A stretch of DNA of 41,198 nt from an uncultured Oscillospiraceae bacterium (GCA_900543555.1 UQRL01000021.1:1-41198); one strand, 5' to 3'; positions 25,001-31,702 are shown, counted from the first letter of the stretch. Numbers and translations: made by a program. The notes: generated from the sequence alone by a model not told the origin.

Positions 25001-25321
25001 TGGGCCGCTCAGAACGACATCGTGGCGGGTATCGGCGGCAATTTGTACGACCCCGACAGCAACGTGACCCGCGAGCAGTTCGCCGTGATGCTGTACAAGT
25101 ACGCCCGCTTCAAGGGCTACGACCTGACGGCTACTGGCGACCTGACCCGGTTCCCGGACGCTGGCTCCATCAGCAGCTGGGCGGAGACCGCCCTGAGCTG
25201 GGCCAACGGCAACGGCCTGATCAACGGCCATGAGAACGGCACCATCGACCCCAAGGGCAGCACTATCCGTGCCCAGGCGGCCAGCATCATGGCAAACTTC
25301 GACCAGAACGTGGCCAAATAA
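22049..25321 (+). CDS. Secreted SLH-domain surface protein with repeat-rich ectodomain
   Basis: The 1090-residue protein has a signal peptide (KRK, then a hydrophobic core, cleavage near VAASA-N at 25/26). Three ectodomain segments open with the same pattern, Tyr-x-[TS]-Leu-x-[EA]-Ala-x-x-x-Ala followed by a hydrophobic strand (about residues 48-68, 270-292 and 827-847). Between them lie beta-helix-like GGT(F/L/I)-type turns (ISGGTLNGG, NISGGTINA, NITGGTFNC). A GGGG linker near 894 leads to three SLH domains (about 907-960, 967-1028, 1030-1085), which bind secondary cell-wall polymer. AAAAGGAGG lies 6 bases before the ATG. The ectodomain is visibly AT-richer than the SLH part. Adhesin or structural surface protein is a reasonable guess; no enzyme motif was recognised. 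Confidence 0.88.
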   Translation: MKRKLLATLLALCLIVGMIPVAASANSMTDCPGGDTCTHAAAIGDTHYDTLAEALNAAVDGNTVVLLRNATIGEPATIDDGNIIFDMNGQTVSYVPSQSNDALGIIDIVGNANVTVTGNGSFDYTEAYSNSTYDEYGYIFRVKDNANLTIENGNFHAALTCVQVGTTNPDTVATATIAGGTYSTGFSYNETYWHLNLIDYNAEKPEEDKPDRIIVTGGTFVNYNPAQSKTENPVANFVADGYTVEVSDNIYTVVQLSEENAVAQVGENYFDSLEEAISAAENNSTVILLKNYDSVATGTITVPEGKSIVLDLNGYTVKFSQDFSPILVNGQITIQDTITGGTICSNKAIEVDKGTLTLKSGTIEVSDDYGIYVSNDGHAAVNGGAISSLYAPFTGNNLTGDMNFTVTDGTLTAKCGPAIYMPGQGKLDISGGTLNGGISLRMGQVNISGGTINATTGSIDSPTEYYHYSGNAWLPDALYVFNGTYTSESELDGNSLKLNITGGTFNCANDQGSAVAIYDLGKVEQSSTVTISGDARFSTNATDRSAYQVLSLEDIGVDIPEIGYGTEGLVGHVSTSITSGHFTSDPSEYLVEGKVAVESDEPGYNYMVTDANTEAPAEVVTAEPDANVSESITEEADKEAAEAVQGALDANVVSGDGLTAAANTVANDNEVTVEQGKAALKEANISVSDKNVSIAIQPYMDISIDAVDMAAKTVTLDITPMYRTVATTADLDSDDKIVLEKGEGEVNAVQIGNDAPLTITKPVTITLTLPSGFVSENNTVYIQHKGYEYSATAGADCKITFTNPHGFSEFTFTTDSKTVATIDGTSYTSLQAAVDDATSDDIIVVKKDTGDLSATANKTVKVMNGTKNNINVTINGVSRTIGKNATETFVYTSGGGGTPSEPEEPTWPFTDVTEGDDWFYDAVAYVYENGIMAGTDETIFDPYMELDRAMAAQLFYNLEGKPAVTGDSTFTDVTSGHWAVDAITWAAQNDIVAGIGGNLYDPDSNVTREQFAVMLYKYARFKGYDLTATGDLTRFPDAGSISSWAETALSWANGNGLINGHENGTIDPKGSTIRAQAASIMANFDQNVAK

Positions 25322-25342
25322 AAAGAACATAGCGCATACAGG

Positions 25343-25369
25343 AATGGCTCCCGCAAGGGAGCCATTTTT
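25343..25369 (+). terminator. Intrinsic terminator of the SLH protein gene
   Basis: AATGGCTCCC (25343-25352) and GGGAGCCATT (25357-25366) flank a GCAA tetraloop, followed by T residues to 25369. Confidence 0.9.
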
Positions 25370-25578
25370 GCTGGCAAGCAAAGTTGGCAAAATCCATTTC
25401 GCCGGAACCTCATGGCAGTGTCAAGAATTTATTTAAAAGGTTGGCAAGCTCTGCTTTTATGAGGAGCGGGGAGTAGCTCCTGGCAGCTATCCAAGGGCTT
25501 ACTGGACAAGCGGTTCTATGGGGCTCTTCGTTTAACTGGGGAAATAGAAATTTTCCAACACAGACGGCCTTCCTGTGC

Positions 25579-25584
25579 TATAAT
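25579..25584 (+). promoter_or_regulatory. Predicted extended -10 promoter of the 25630 gene
   Basis: TGC-TATAAT (25576-25584) is a perfect extended -10 element; no good -35 box is present at 17 bases. The rest of the 25370-25629 interval shows no gene, only a small AGGAGC/GCTCCT hairpin at 25462-25481. Start codon GTG 25630 lies 45 bases downstream. Confidence 0.6.
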
Positions 25585-25629
25585 ACGAAGTAATATGAAA
25601 TCTTTATCAGAGAAAGGAAGTGAAGCGTA

Positions 25630-25965
25630 GTGGGAAAATATACGGACGAGGAGATACGGGCCATGCCAAAAATTACGGTCAAGATTGCCGCAGATTATCT
25701 TGGGATCTCTCCCATGATGGTGACCCTGGGCATGAGAAATAATGTGATTCCAATTGGTTTTGCCATCAAAAAGGAAGACCGGTATAGCGAAAGCTGGAGC
25801 TATACCATCATCCCGGAACGACTGATTGCCTATAACCGCGGCAAGATCAATGAAGTGCAGGTGCAGAACATCGAAAAAAGTTTGAATACGATTATCAATC
25901 AATTTGAAGAGATGAAACGCGACTTGGTTTTTCTATTAAGAGAAAACGAGGAATTGGAGGGATAA
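25630..25965 (+). CDS. Small putative helix-turn-helix protein
   Basis: This 111-residue protein has a GTG start with GAAAGGAAG upstream. Residues ~14-45 (ITVKIAADYLGISPMMVTLG) read like a winged or excisionase-type HTH, where a helix carrying AADYLGIS precedes a recognition helix. The rest contains SYTIIPERLIAYNRG and a C-terminal helical, Glu/Lys-rich part (about 80-110) that could dimerise. Its base composition is less G/C-biased than the chromosomal housekeeping genes around it. It is followed by the two-repeat protein gene, probably in the same transcript. I do not recognise a named family; small proteins of this kind are often found in mobile or accessory regions. Confidence 0.6.
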   Translation: MGKYTDEEIRAMPKITVKIAADYLGISPMMVTLGMRNNVIPIGFAIKKEDRYSESWSYTIIPERLIAYNRGKINEVQVQNIEKSLNTIINQFEEMKRDLVFLLRENEELEG

Positions 25966-26075
25966 AGCAGTTTTTGGCAATTACTGCGCCCAACAGAGGC
26001 GGGGAGCGAACGCGACAGACGCAGTCTGAAAAGAAAGAAGAAGCTGATTTAAACAGAAAGGAGGCTGGAAAGGCA

Positions 26076-27719
26076 ATGTCTGCCATGGCGGTGGAATTCA
26101 CACGCAAAAAGCTCTATGAAGAGATATGGAAGCTCTCCGTAGCGGGAGTCGCAAGAAAGTATGGCATCCCCTATGCCAAATGCCTGGCGCAGGTCAAGGA
26201 AGCCCAGATTCCCGTTCCTCCCTCTGGCTACTGGACCAAAATCAATTTTGGAAAATCGGTGGAACAGACGCCTTTGCCAGGTGATGGGGACGCGACGATT
26301 ATCCTGCAAAAAGACGATTCGCAGCGGGCAAATCCGACCGGTTGGGAAGAAACCTGTCAGGCATCCCCGTCAAAAGCGAACCCCGGACCGGAAATACCCA
26401 TGGGTTTTTCTCCTGTGGAGCCAGCCACACAAGCGGTTGCGGAGGAGGAAGCTGGACAAGGGGGCGATACGCCACTGGAGACGGTTCAAAGATGGGAGCA
26501 GACCTTTTATGTGTATGATCGGGAAACGCTGTACCGGGAAGTTTGGGAGAGTCCCGTGACGGAGGTTGCCAAGCGGTACAAACTCTCCGATGCTGCTATT
26601 CACAAAATCTGCCAGTCGCTGAATATCCCCATTCCGCCCTTAGGATATGGGAGAAAACTACTTGCCGGAAAACCGGTGAAGAAACCGCCCCTCCCACCTG
26701 GGGGAGAGTTAAAAAAGGTGGGGGTGCAGACTGACACGGGGACCTCAAATCGCGGTAGGGAGAAAGCGGTTCCTTTGGGGTTTTTGCCGGAAGAAGAACG
26801 GCAAGTGGTGCTGAATGTAGCTGCGCAGATTTTGCTGCCCCAAGAAAATGACAGAATGCGGCCCGAAATTGTGGCCCATCGGAAAAAGATCGCCGAGTGG
26901 AGTAAGCGCAAACGCCAGCAAGAGCGGGAATTCGGCGCAGGATGGAATCGAGGAAGAAACCGTGAACCTGCGCCTCTCTTTGCGGAGGGAATTTCAGAAG
27001 AGCAGCGGCCCCGCGTGTTCCGGATAATTGACGCGCTGGCAAAGGCCATGACCCCGCTTGGGTGGGAATTGACAGCTGACCTGAAGTTTTCAAGAGAGCA
27101 GGATTTCGTCACGCTTTTGTTTTCTGAGTCAACCGATCAAGTTTTGCATGTTCCAACAAAAGAAGAAAATTTGAAACTGCTGCAATACGAAGAGGAAAGG
27201 AAAAAACATTCCTGGGCCAGCAAGCCGCAGATTCGGAAGTACGACGCCGTTTACAATGGCCGTTTGAGTATATCTGTCAACGATGGAGCAAGGTCGTTCC
27301 GGGATGGCCGCTCCTGCGTTTTGGAAGAGCGTTTGGGGGATATGATGCTCGCCATGTATGAAGAGGCAGAACGGGTTAAGCAGGCGCGTTTGGACCGAGA
27401 AGAGACAGAGCGTCAGCGCCGGGAGCAGGAACGAAGACGTGAGGAGCATCGAAAGCTGTATAATGGGGAAGTAGACCGAACCTTGGCCCTTCTCAACTGC
27501 GCAGAGGATTATGAAACCGCATGCAAAATCCGAAGTTATGTCTCTGCTATGGAAAAAGCGCACCCCGAGCAGGATCTCTCGGAATGGGCGGCCTGGGCTC
27601 GCGCAAAAGCAGATTGGTACGACCCTACCATCGCAAAAGAGGATGAGTTTTTTGGAAAACGGGAACATGGGAAAAATCAGAAGGAGAAAGGACCCGAGCA
27701 TAAAGGCTACTGGCGGTAA
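26076..27719 (+). CDS. Putative DNA-binding protein with two HTH-like repeats and a coiled-coil C-terminal part
   Basis: The 547-residue protein contains two copies of a ~60-residue module. Copy 1 (8-68) has LYEEIWKLSVAGVARKYGI, IPVPPSGYW and a closing PLPG; copy 2 (147-207) has LYREVWESPVTEVAKRYKL, IPIPPLGYG and PPLPP. The module looks like an HTH (V-A-x-x-Y-x-[IL]-[SP]-x-x-x-[IL]) followed by a Pro-rich clamp. A linker of low complexity separates the copies. The C-terminal half has a basic, Glu/Arg-rich predicted coiled coil (about 425-465) and a DLSEWAAWARAKADWYDP end. I recall uncharacterised proteins with this architecture but no assigned function. ATG 26076 follows AAAGGAGG by 11 bases; a TTG at 25974 would add 34 residues. 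Confidence 0.7.
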   Translation: MSAMAVEFTRKKLYEEIWKLSVAGVARKYGIPYAKCLAQVKEAQIPVPPSGYWTKINFGKSVEQTPLPGDGDATIILQKDDSQRANPTGWEETCQASPSKANPGPEIPMGFSPVEPATQAVAEEEAGQGGDTPLETVQRWEQTFYVYDRETLYREVWESPVTEVAKRYKLSDAAIHKICQSLNIPIPPLGYGRKLLAGKPVKKPPLPPGGELKKVGVQTDTGTSNRGREKAVPLGFLPEEERQVVLNVAAQILLPQENDRMRPEIVAHRKKIAEWSKRKRQQEREFGAGWNRGRNREPAPLFAEGISEEQRPRVFRIIDALAKAMTPLGWELTADLKFSREQDFVTLLFSESTDQVLHVPTKEENLKLLQYEEERKKHSWASKPQIRKYDAVYNGRLSISVNDGARSFRDGRSCVLEERLGDMMLAMYEEAERVKQARLDREETERQRREQERRREEHRKLYNGEVDRTLALLNCAEDYETACKIRSYVSAMEKAHPEQDLSEWAAWARAKADWYDPTIAKEDEFFGKREHGKNQKEKGPEHKGYWR

Positions 27720-27720
27720 A

Positions 27721-28059
27721 AACCAGGTGTTCAACCCCGCCACTTCCCTGTTTGTGCAGATGGTGCAGCGGTATGGGGAAAGCGAAAGATACACCATCGG
27801 CGAGTCCGGCGCTCCCATGATTGACAATACCCCTGTGGTGATGGAGTGCCAGGTGGAGGTCCTTTACGAAACGCCCGGTTTTGACAACTTCATCTGCACC
27901 ATTCAAGCCACCTTTGCCGAGAAAAGCCTCCTCAACCAGCAGGGCAAGCTGGATTATCACACCCTGAAGCCCGTTCTCTTTGAGATGCCCACCTACGAGT
28001 ATATGAAAACCGGGGACGTGCTGGCCAAGTGCATGAGCTTTGGAAAGGCCCAGGGATGA
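27721..28059 (+). pseudogene. Flavin reductase-like protein, C-terminal remnant
   Basis: About 112 residues remain, beginning NQVFNPATSLFVQ. TPGFDNFICTIQATFAE, GKLDYHTLKPVLFEMP and EYMKTGDVLAKCMSFGK match the C-terminal half of flavoredoxin/flavin-reductase-type proteins that bind FMN. The N-terminal FMN-binding half is missing: the frame runs back directly into the end of the 26076 gene without a recognisable reductase start. GC content rises again here, so the breakpoint with the insertion-like region is near 27720. Its stop overlaps the flavodoxin start (ATGA at 28056). Translation from an internal GTG or ATG is possible but would give a half domain. Confidence 0.7.
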
Positions 28060-28160
28060 ACGCGCTGATCGTGTGCTACTCCTACTCGGGGAACACCTAC
28101 CGGGTGGCCCAGGTCATCCAGAAGCTCACCGGGGCAGAGCTTTGCCAGATCTTCCCCTCC
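28056..28160 (+). pseudogene. Flavodoxin, N-terminal remnant
   Basis: The frame begins MNALIVCYSYSGNTYRVAQ, where the SYSGNT loop is the flavodoxin phosphate-binding loop for FMN. It continues to about QIFPSQAW, after which flavodoxin-like sequence ends and the coding sense switches to another frame that encodes a hydrolase. Only about 35 of the expected ~150 residues are left. The ATGA overlap with the flavin reductase remnant suggests the two were once a coupled redox pair. The exact 3' limit is uncertain by 10-20 bases. Confidence 0.72.
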
Positions 28161-28609
28161 CAGGCCTGGCGGAGCGCCTGGGTCTTACCCCGGAGGACAT
28201 CCAGCCCAACGCGGGGGTCATCGCCTACGCCCCCTGGGACAACACCAACACCATCCAGAAAGACCCGGAGTTCTACAACCCCGATGCGGCGAAAATCGCC
28301 AAGGACTGCACCCCGGAGCTGGACTTCATCCATTACGCCGGCCCTCACATGCCGCCCCTGTTCATCTGGCACAACCGGTACGACAAATTTGTTCCCGCCA
28401 TCAACCCGGTGATGATCGCCGGGAAAATGATTGAGTACGGCCTGCCCTTTGAGCTGCACATCTTCCAGGGCGGAGAGCACGGCATGTCTGTGTGCAACAA
28501 TTTAAGCTCTTACAACGAAGAGGAGAGAAAGCTCAACCAAGAGGCCCCCAACGTAAAGCTGTGGGTGCCTATGTGTGTCAACTGGCTCAACGGGCTGTTT
28601 GGGATTTGA
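28150..28609 (+). pseudogene. Alpha/beta hydrolase (acetyl-esterase-like), C-terminal remnant
   Basis: From about 28150 the frame reads AERLGLTPEDIQPN and then GVIAYAPWDNTNT, followed by PPLFIWHNRYDKFVP (catalytic Asp region) and LHIFQGGEHGMSV (catalytic His). It ends PMCVNWLNGLFGI. The first half with the oxyanion hole and the G-x-S-x-G nucleophile is absent, so it cannot be an active esterase. It follows the flavodoxin remnant in a different frame, consistent with a deletion joining two genes. No ribosome binding site was found for it. Confidence 0.75.
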
Positions 28610-28692
28610 AGATCCAGACTCTCCAGGAAGGGACGCAATTCAGAAACCTGACGTTTGGAGACGCGCCCGTTGGGAAGAGGGAGAGAAAACAA

Positions 28693-28740
28693 AAAGGCGG
28701 GGCCTCCTGCCTGGGAAAACCAGGCGGGAAACCCCGCTTT
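28693..28740. terminator. Strong imperfect hairpin after the hydrolase remnant (possible bidirectional terminator)
   Basis: AAAGGCGGGG pairs with the CCCCGCTTT end (one bulge), and CCTGCCTGG (28706-28714) pairs with CCAGGCGGG (28720-28728) around GAAAA, with a small internal loop. On the minus strand the stem is followed by T5. The rest of the 28610-28829 interval has no gene I can support. Confidence 0.6.
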
Positions 28741-28829
28741 GGGCCGTAGAGAGCCTTGGACATCTACGGTGAGAGTGGTGTGAGAATTGTTCTCAAAAAC
28801 GGTGGAAAGCCGCTTAAAATCAAACAAAA

Positions 28830-28858
28830 ATGGAGTGACATCTACTTTGTCACTCCAT
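28830..28858 (-). terminator. Intrinsic terminator of tRNA-Leu
   Basis: TGGAGTGACA (28831-28840) and TGTCACTCCA (28848-28857) form a 10-bp stem with a 7-base loop, extended by one A-T pair. On the minus strand T5 (plus-strand A-run 28826-28830) follows directly, three bases beyond the tRNA 3' end. Confidence 0.87.
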
Positions 28859-28860
28859 CA

Positions 28861-28947
28861 TGGTGCAGGTGACAGGACTTGAACCTGCATGAACTTGCGC
28901 TCATATGGACCTGAACCATACGCGTCTGCCAATTCCGCCACACCTGC
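28861..28947 (-). tRNA. tRNA-Leu (anticodon CAG)
   Basis: The 87-base minus-strand gene folds as a class II tRNA. The acceptor stem GCAGGTG pairs with CACCTGC and is followed by A and an encoded CCA. The D arm contains AATTGGCAGACGC. The anticodon stem TATGG/CCATA encloses loop TTCAGGT with anticodon CAG (plus-strand 28911-28913). A long variable arm (TGAGC-GCAA-GTTCA) and the T arm GCAGG-TTCAAGT-CCTGT follow. It reads CUG codons, which are by far the most used Leu codons in the surrounding GC-rich genes. Confidence 0.96.
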
Positions 28948-28989
28948 ATTTTCAGTTGTCTGTTGAAACTTTCGTCTCAACGCTCAAAT

Positions 28990-29018
28990 ATTATAGCATT
29001 GAGAGAGCGCGTTGTCAA
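28990..29018 (-). promoter_or_regulatory. Consensus sigma-A promoter of tRNA-Leu
   Basis: On the minus strand TTGACA (plus-strand 29013-29018) and TATAAT (28990-28995) are both perfect, 17 bases apart, with a TGC extension. It lies about 43 bases before the tRNA 5' end, as expected for a strong stable-RNA promoter. Confidence 0.9.
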
Positions 29019-29128
29019 CAGGTTTTTTTGAAAAATTCGGCTTTTTGGGCTTTACATAAATTTAACGCGGCGGGTTTCCCCCAAGGTCCGGAAAACTGCT
29101 TAACAATCTTGGGGAATTCGGGGAAGAG

Positions 29129-29161
29129 ACTTTACATCCACTTTACATCCTGTGGTATAAT
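29129..29161 (+). promoter_or_regulatory. Promoter of the HAD gene with an 11-bp tandem repeat
   Basis: TGG-TATAAT (29153-29161) is a perfect extended -10. Directly upstream ACTTTACATCC occurs twice in tandem (29129-29139 and 29140-29150). The first copy offers TTTACA (29131-29136) as a -35 at 19 bases; the second is too close. The repeat may be a regulator site. Confidence 0.6.
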
Positions 29162-29252
29162 ATAACGCAGATTTCATGGAAATGCCATGGAAATCGAAAC
29201 AAAGCCTCTTTATAATACCCGATGGTTCGATACGGACAGGAGAGTAATGTGA

Positions 29253-29960
29253 ATGATCCAACGTGTGTTTTTTGATTTGGGCCTGACGCTGGTGGAAAGC
29301 GACGTCCCCGCCCGCTATGTGGAATACTTTGCTCAGATGGGGCGGCAGGTTTCCCCACAGGGCGCCCAGCGCGCATACCACTTGGCAAACAAGTATTTTA
29401 TGCGGGAGCATCGAGGCGCTTTGGGTAAGGGCAACAAAGAGGTGCTGCGCCAGTTCCTGTACCGGGTGTGCGGGGAATTGAATATGCCCGAGCTGGGGGA
29501 AGGCTTGTATGAGCTGGCCTTGGCGGACCGCCGCCCTGCAAAGTGGACCGCCTTTCCCTTTACCAGGGAGGTCCTGCAGGACCTGCGGGCGCGCGGCCTG
29601 CGCACAGGGCTCATTTCCAACTGGGACCCCTCCTGCCGGAGCGTGCTGGAGCAAAACGGCCTGACCCCCTACCTGGACCCCATCCTGGTCTCCAGCGAGG
29701 TGGGGGTGGAAAAGCCGGACCGGCGCATCTTTGAAAAGGCGCTGGAGCTCTCGGGAGAGGATCCCCGGGAATGCCTCTATGTGGGGGATAACTATTACGA
29801 TGACGGCGTGGGCGCCTCTCAAGTGGGGATGGCGTTCTGCATCTTGAATCCCCCGGACAAGCTGGGCATCGAAGAGCTGGACCTGCCCTGGTGCGTGCCG
29901 GATATCCGCGGCGTAGCCGGTGTGGTAGACGCCCTCAACGGGGAGGACCCGGCTGTCTAA
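29253..29960 (+). CDS. HAD-superfamily hydrolase
   Basis: This 235-residue protein has the HAD Rossmann core with an alpha-helical cap (about 15-90). Motif I is F-F-D8-L-G-L-T, motif II LISNWDPS (S/N near 121), motif III Lys in GVEKPDRRIF and motif IV YVGDNYYDDG. The second Asp of the usual D-x-D-x-T phosphatase motif is Gly here, a change seen in HAD haloacid-dehalogenase- and epoxide-hydrolase-like branches and in some pseudo-phosphatases. AGGAG lies 10 bases before the ATG at 29253; an ATG at 29247 is followed at once by TGA. It has its own promoter and precedes the peptide ABC operon by 89 bp. Confidence 0.9.
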   Translation: MIQRVFFDLGLTLVESDVPARYVEYFAQMGRQVSPQGAQRAYHLANKYFMREHRGALGKGNKEVLRQFLYRVCGELNMPELGEGLYELALADRRPAKWTAFPFTREVLQDLRARGLRTGLISNWDPSCRSVLEQNGLTPYLDPILVSSEVGVEKPDRRIFEKALELSGEDPRECLYVGDNYYDDGVGASQVGMAFCILNPPDKLGIEELDLPWCVPDIRGVAGVVDALNGEDPAV

Positions 29961-29970
29961 GAGAGTGCAT

Positions 29971-29996
29971 CGCGTTTTGACGCGTTGTATTATAAT
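29971..29996 (+). promoter_or_regulatory. Candidate promoter and operator of the oligopeptide ABC operon
   Basis: CGCGT-TTTG-ACGCG (29971-29984) is a perfect inverted repeat that overlaps a TTGACG element, and TATAAT lies at 29991-29996. The spacing between TTGACG and TATAAT is only 8 bases, so a classical -35/-10 pair is not formed. The palindrome may be an operator. Confidence 0.45.
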
Positions 29997-30049
29997 AAGA
30001 AACGAAATGTTGAAAATCCCATGAAAAAGAAAACGAAGGAGAATGGATC

Positions 30050-31645
30050 ATGCAGAAAAGAATCCTCAGCCTGATGCTGGCCCTGGCCATGATGATCACA
30101 GTTTTCGCGGGCTGTGGCGGGAATACTGGCAGCAGCGAAAGCACCGCTTCCCAGTCCGCTGCCAGCGGCAGCTCGGAAAGCTCGGCCTCCTCCGAGGCTC
30201 AGTCCTCCCAGACCAGCCAATCCAGCGGCGAAGAGACCGTGGTGCGGATGAACATTGGCTCTGAGCCCGACAGCTTGGACCCCTGGCAGTCTGCCGCCTC
30301 TGACACCGAGGCCATTATGCACAACGTCTTCGAGGGCCTGTGCCTGTACGATGAAAACGGCGAGATCATCCCCGGCCTGGCCGAAAGCTGGGATATCTCC
30401 GAGGACGGCCTGACCTACACCTTCCACCTGCGCCAGGGCGTCACCTTCCACAACGGCGATGCCTTCGATTCCGCCGACGTGCTCTACTCCTACAACAATT
30501 TCGCCGGCCTGGACGGCAACGAAGCGGTCTCCTCTGACTACGAGATTGTGGAGAGCGTGGAAGCCCCCGACGAGTACACCTTTGTGGTGCACCTGAGCGA
30601 GCCCTCCGCCTCGTTCCTTTCGGTGAACATCGACTCCATCCTGCCCGAGGGCTATGATGACCAGGCGGCCAACCCTGTTGGAACCGGCCCCTTCAAGTTT
30701 GTGGAGTACACCCCTTCCCAGCGCATTGTGCTGGAAAAGAACGATGACTACTACGACCAGGACCGCATGGCCCAGGTGGACCGGGTGGAGTTCTACATCA
30801 TGACCGACACAGCTGCGGTGGTCTCTGCCCTGCAGTCCGGCACCCTGGACATCGCCTCCATCAGCGCGGATGACGCCGCCGTGCTGGAAGGCCAGTTCGA
30901 TATCTACAACTCTCCCCAGAACATGGTGCAGATCTTCGCTTTGAACAACGAGTTCGAGCCCTTCAGCAAGAAGGAGGTCCGCCAGGCCATCAACTACTGC
31001 ATCGACAAGGACCAGATCATCGACAGCGTGTTTGGCGGCTACGGCACCAAGCTGTACACCAACTTCAGCCCTGTGATGGAGGTCTATTACAACAGCGACC
31101 TGGAGGGCAGCTATGACACCGATGTGGCCCAGGCCCAGAGCCTGATGGAGCAGGCCGGCTATGCCGACGGCTTCGAGTTCACCGTGAAGGTGCCCGCCAA
31201 CTACCAGGCCCACATCGACACCGCCCAGATCATTGCCCAGCAGTTGCAGCAGATCAATATTACCATGAACATTGAGACCATTGAGTGGGCCACCTGGTTG
31301 GAGGACGTGTACACCAACGCCAACTATGAGGGCACCATCATCGGCCTGACTGGCAAGCTGGACCCCGACGATGTGCTGGGCCGCTTTGAGAGCTCTTACG
31401 CCCGGAACTTCTACAACTACTCCAACTCTGAGTACGACCAGCTCATCAACGACTCTGTCACCGAGCTGGACGAGCAGACCCGCATTGACAACTACAAGCG
31501 CTGCCAGGAGATCCTGACCGAGGACGCCGTGGGCGTGTTTATCTGTGACCCCAACCTGGTGGTGGCTTCCCGGAAGGACCTGAAGGGCTACACCTTCTAC
31601 CCGGTCACCTTCCACGACATGACCAAGCTGTATTACGAGGGCTGA
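30050..31645 (+). CDS. Peptide/oligopeptide ABC transporter substrate-binding lipoprotein (SBP family 5)
   Basis: The 531-residue lipoprotein has a signal peptide with lipobox TVFAG-C22, then a Ser-rich linker (about 25-62). The mature domain begins with MNIGSEPDSLDPWQS, the SBP_bac_5 signature. Further family marks are GLCLYDENGEIIPGLAESW, TYTFHLRQGVTFHNGD and NPVGTGPFKFVEY. It captures peptides, or possibly nickel or other ligands, outside the membrane and passes them to the permeases encoded downstream. GAAGGAGA precedes the ATG. A 156-bp gap with hairpins separates it from the permease gene, as often seen where the binding protein must be made in excess. Confidence 0.93.
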   Translation: MQKRILSLMLALAMMITVFAGCGGNTGSSESTASQSAASGSSESSASSEAQSSQTSQSSGEETVVRMNIGSEPDSLDPWQSAASDTEAIMHNVFEGLCLYDENGEIIPGLAESWDISEDGLTYTFHLRQGVTFHNGDAFDSADVLYSYNNFAGLDGNEAVSSDYEIVESVEAPDEYTFVVHLSEPSASFLSVNIDSILPEGYDDQAANPVGTGPFKFVEYTPSQRIVLEKNDDYYDQDRMAQVDRVEFYIMTDTAAVVSALQSGTLDIASISADDAAVLEGQFDIYNSPQNMVQIFALNNEFEPFSKKEVRQAINYCIDKDQIIDSVFGGYGTKLYTNFSPVMEVYYNSDLEGSYDTDVAQAQSLMEQAGYADGFEFTVKVPANYQAHIDTAQIIAQQLQQINITMNIETIEWATWLEDVYTNANYEGTIIGLTGKLDPDDVLGRFESSYARNFYNYSNSEYDQLINDSVTELDEQTRIDNYKRCQEILTEDAVGVFICDPNLVVASRKDLKGYTFYPVTFHDMTKLYYEG

Positions 31646-31672
31646 TTCCCCTCTGAAGTGATGAAAGCGGCC

Positions 31673-31702
31673 GCCTCCCACCGGGTGGGAACGGCGGGAG
31701 GC
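31673..31702 (+). other. Intercistronic stem-loop after the binding-protein gene
   Basis: GCCTCCC (31673-31679) pairs with GGGAGGC (31696-31702), and an internal CCCACCGGGTGGG is an alternative stem. No T-tract follows. It may protect the upstream mRNA from 3' decay or partly attenuate. The rest of the 31646-31801 gap shows G/C-rich repeats only. Confidence 0.5.

Noticed and set aside
25974..26075. TTG start for the two-repeat protein
   Set aside because: The added 34 residues have no domain-like character and ATG 26076 has a better ribosome binding site; the TTG remains a minor alternative.
29129..29150. Start of a CRISPR array
   Set aside because: There are only two 11-bp units without spacers.
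28905..29165. An 86-codon plus-strand frame
   Set aside because: It overlaps the tRNA-Leu gene and its promoter; no ribosome binding site.
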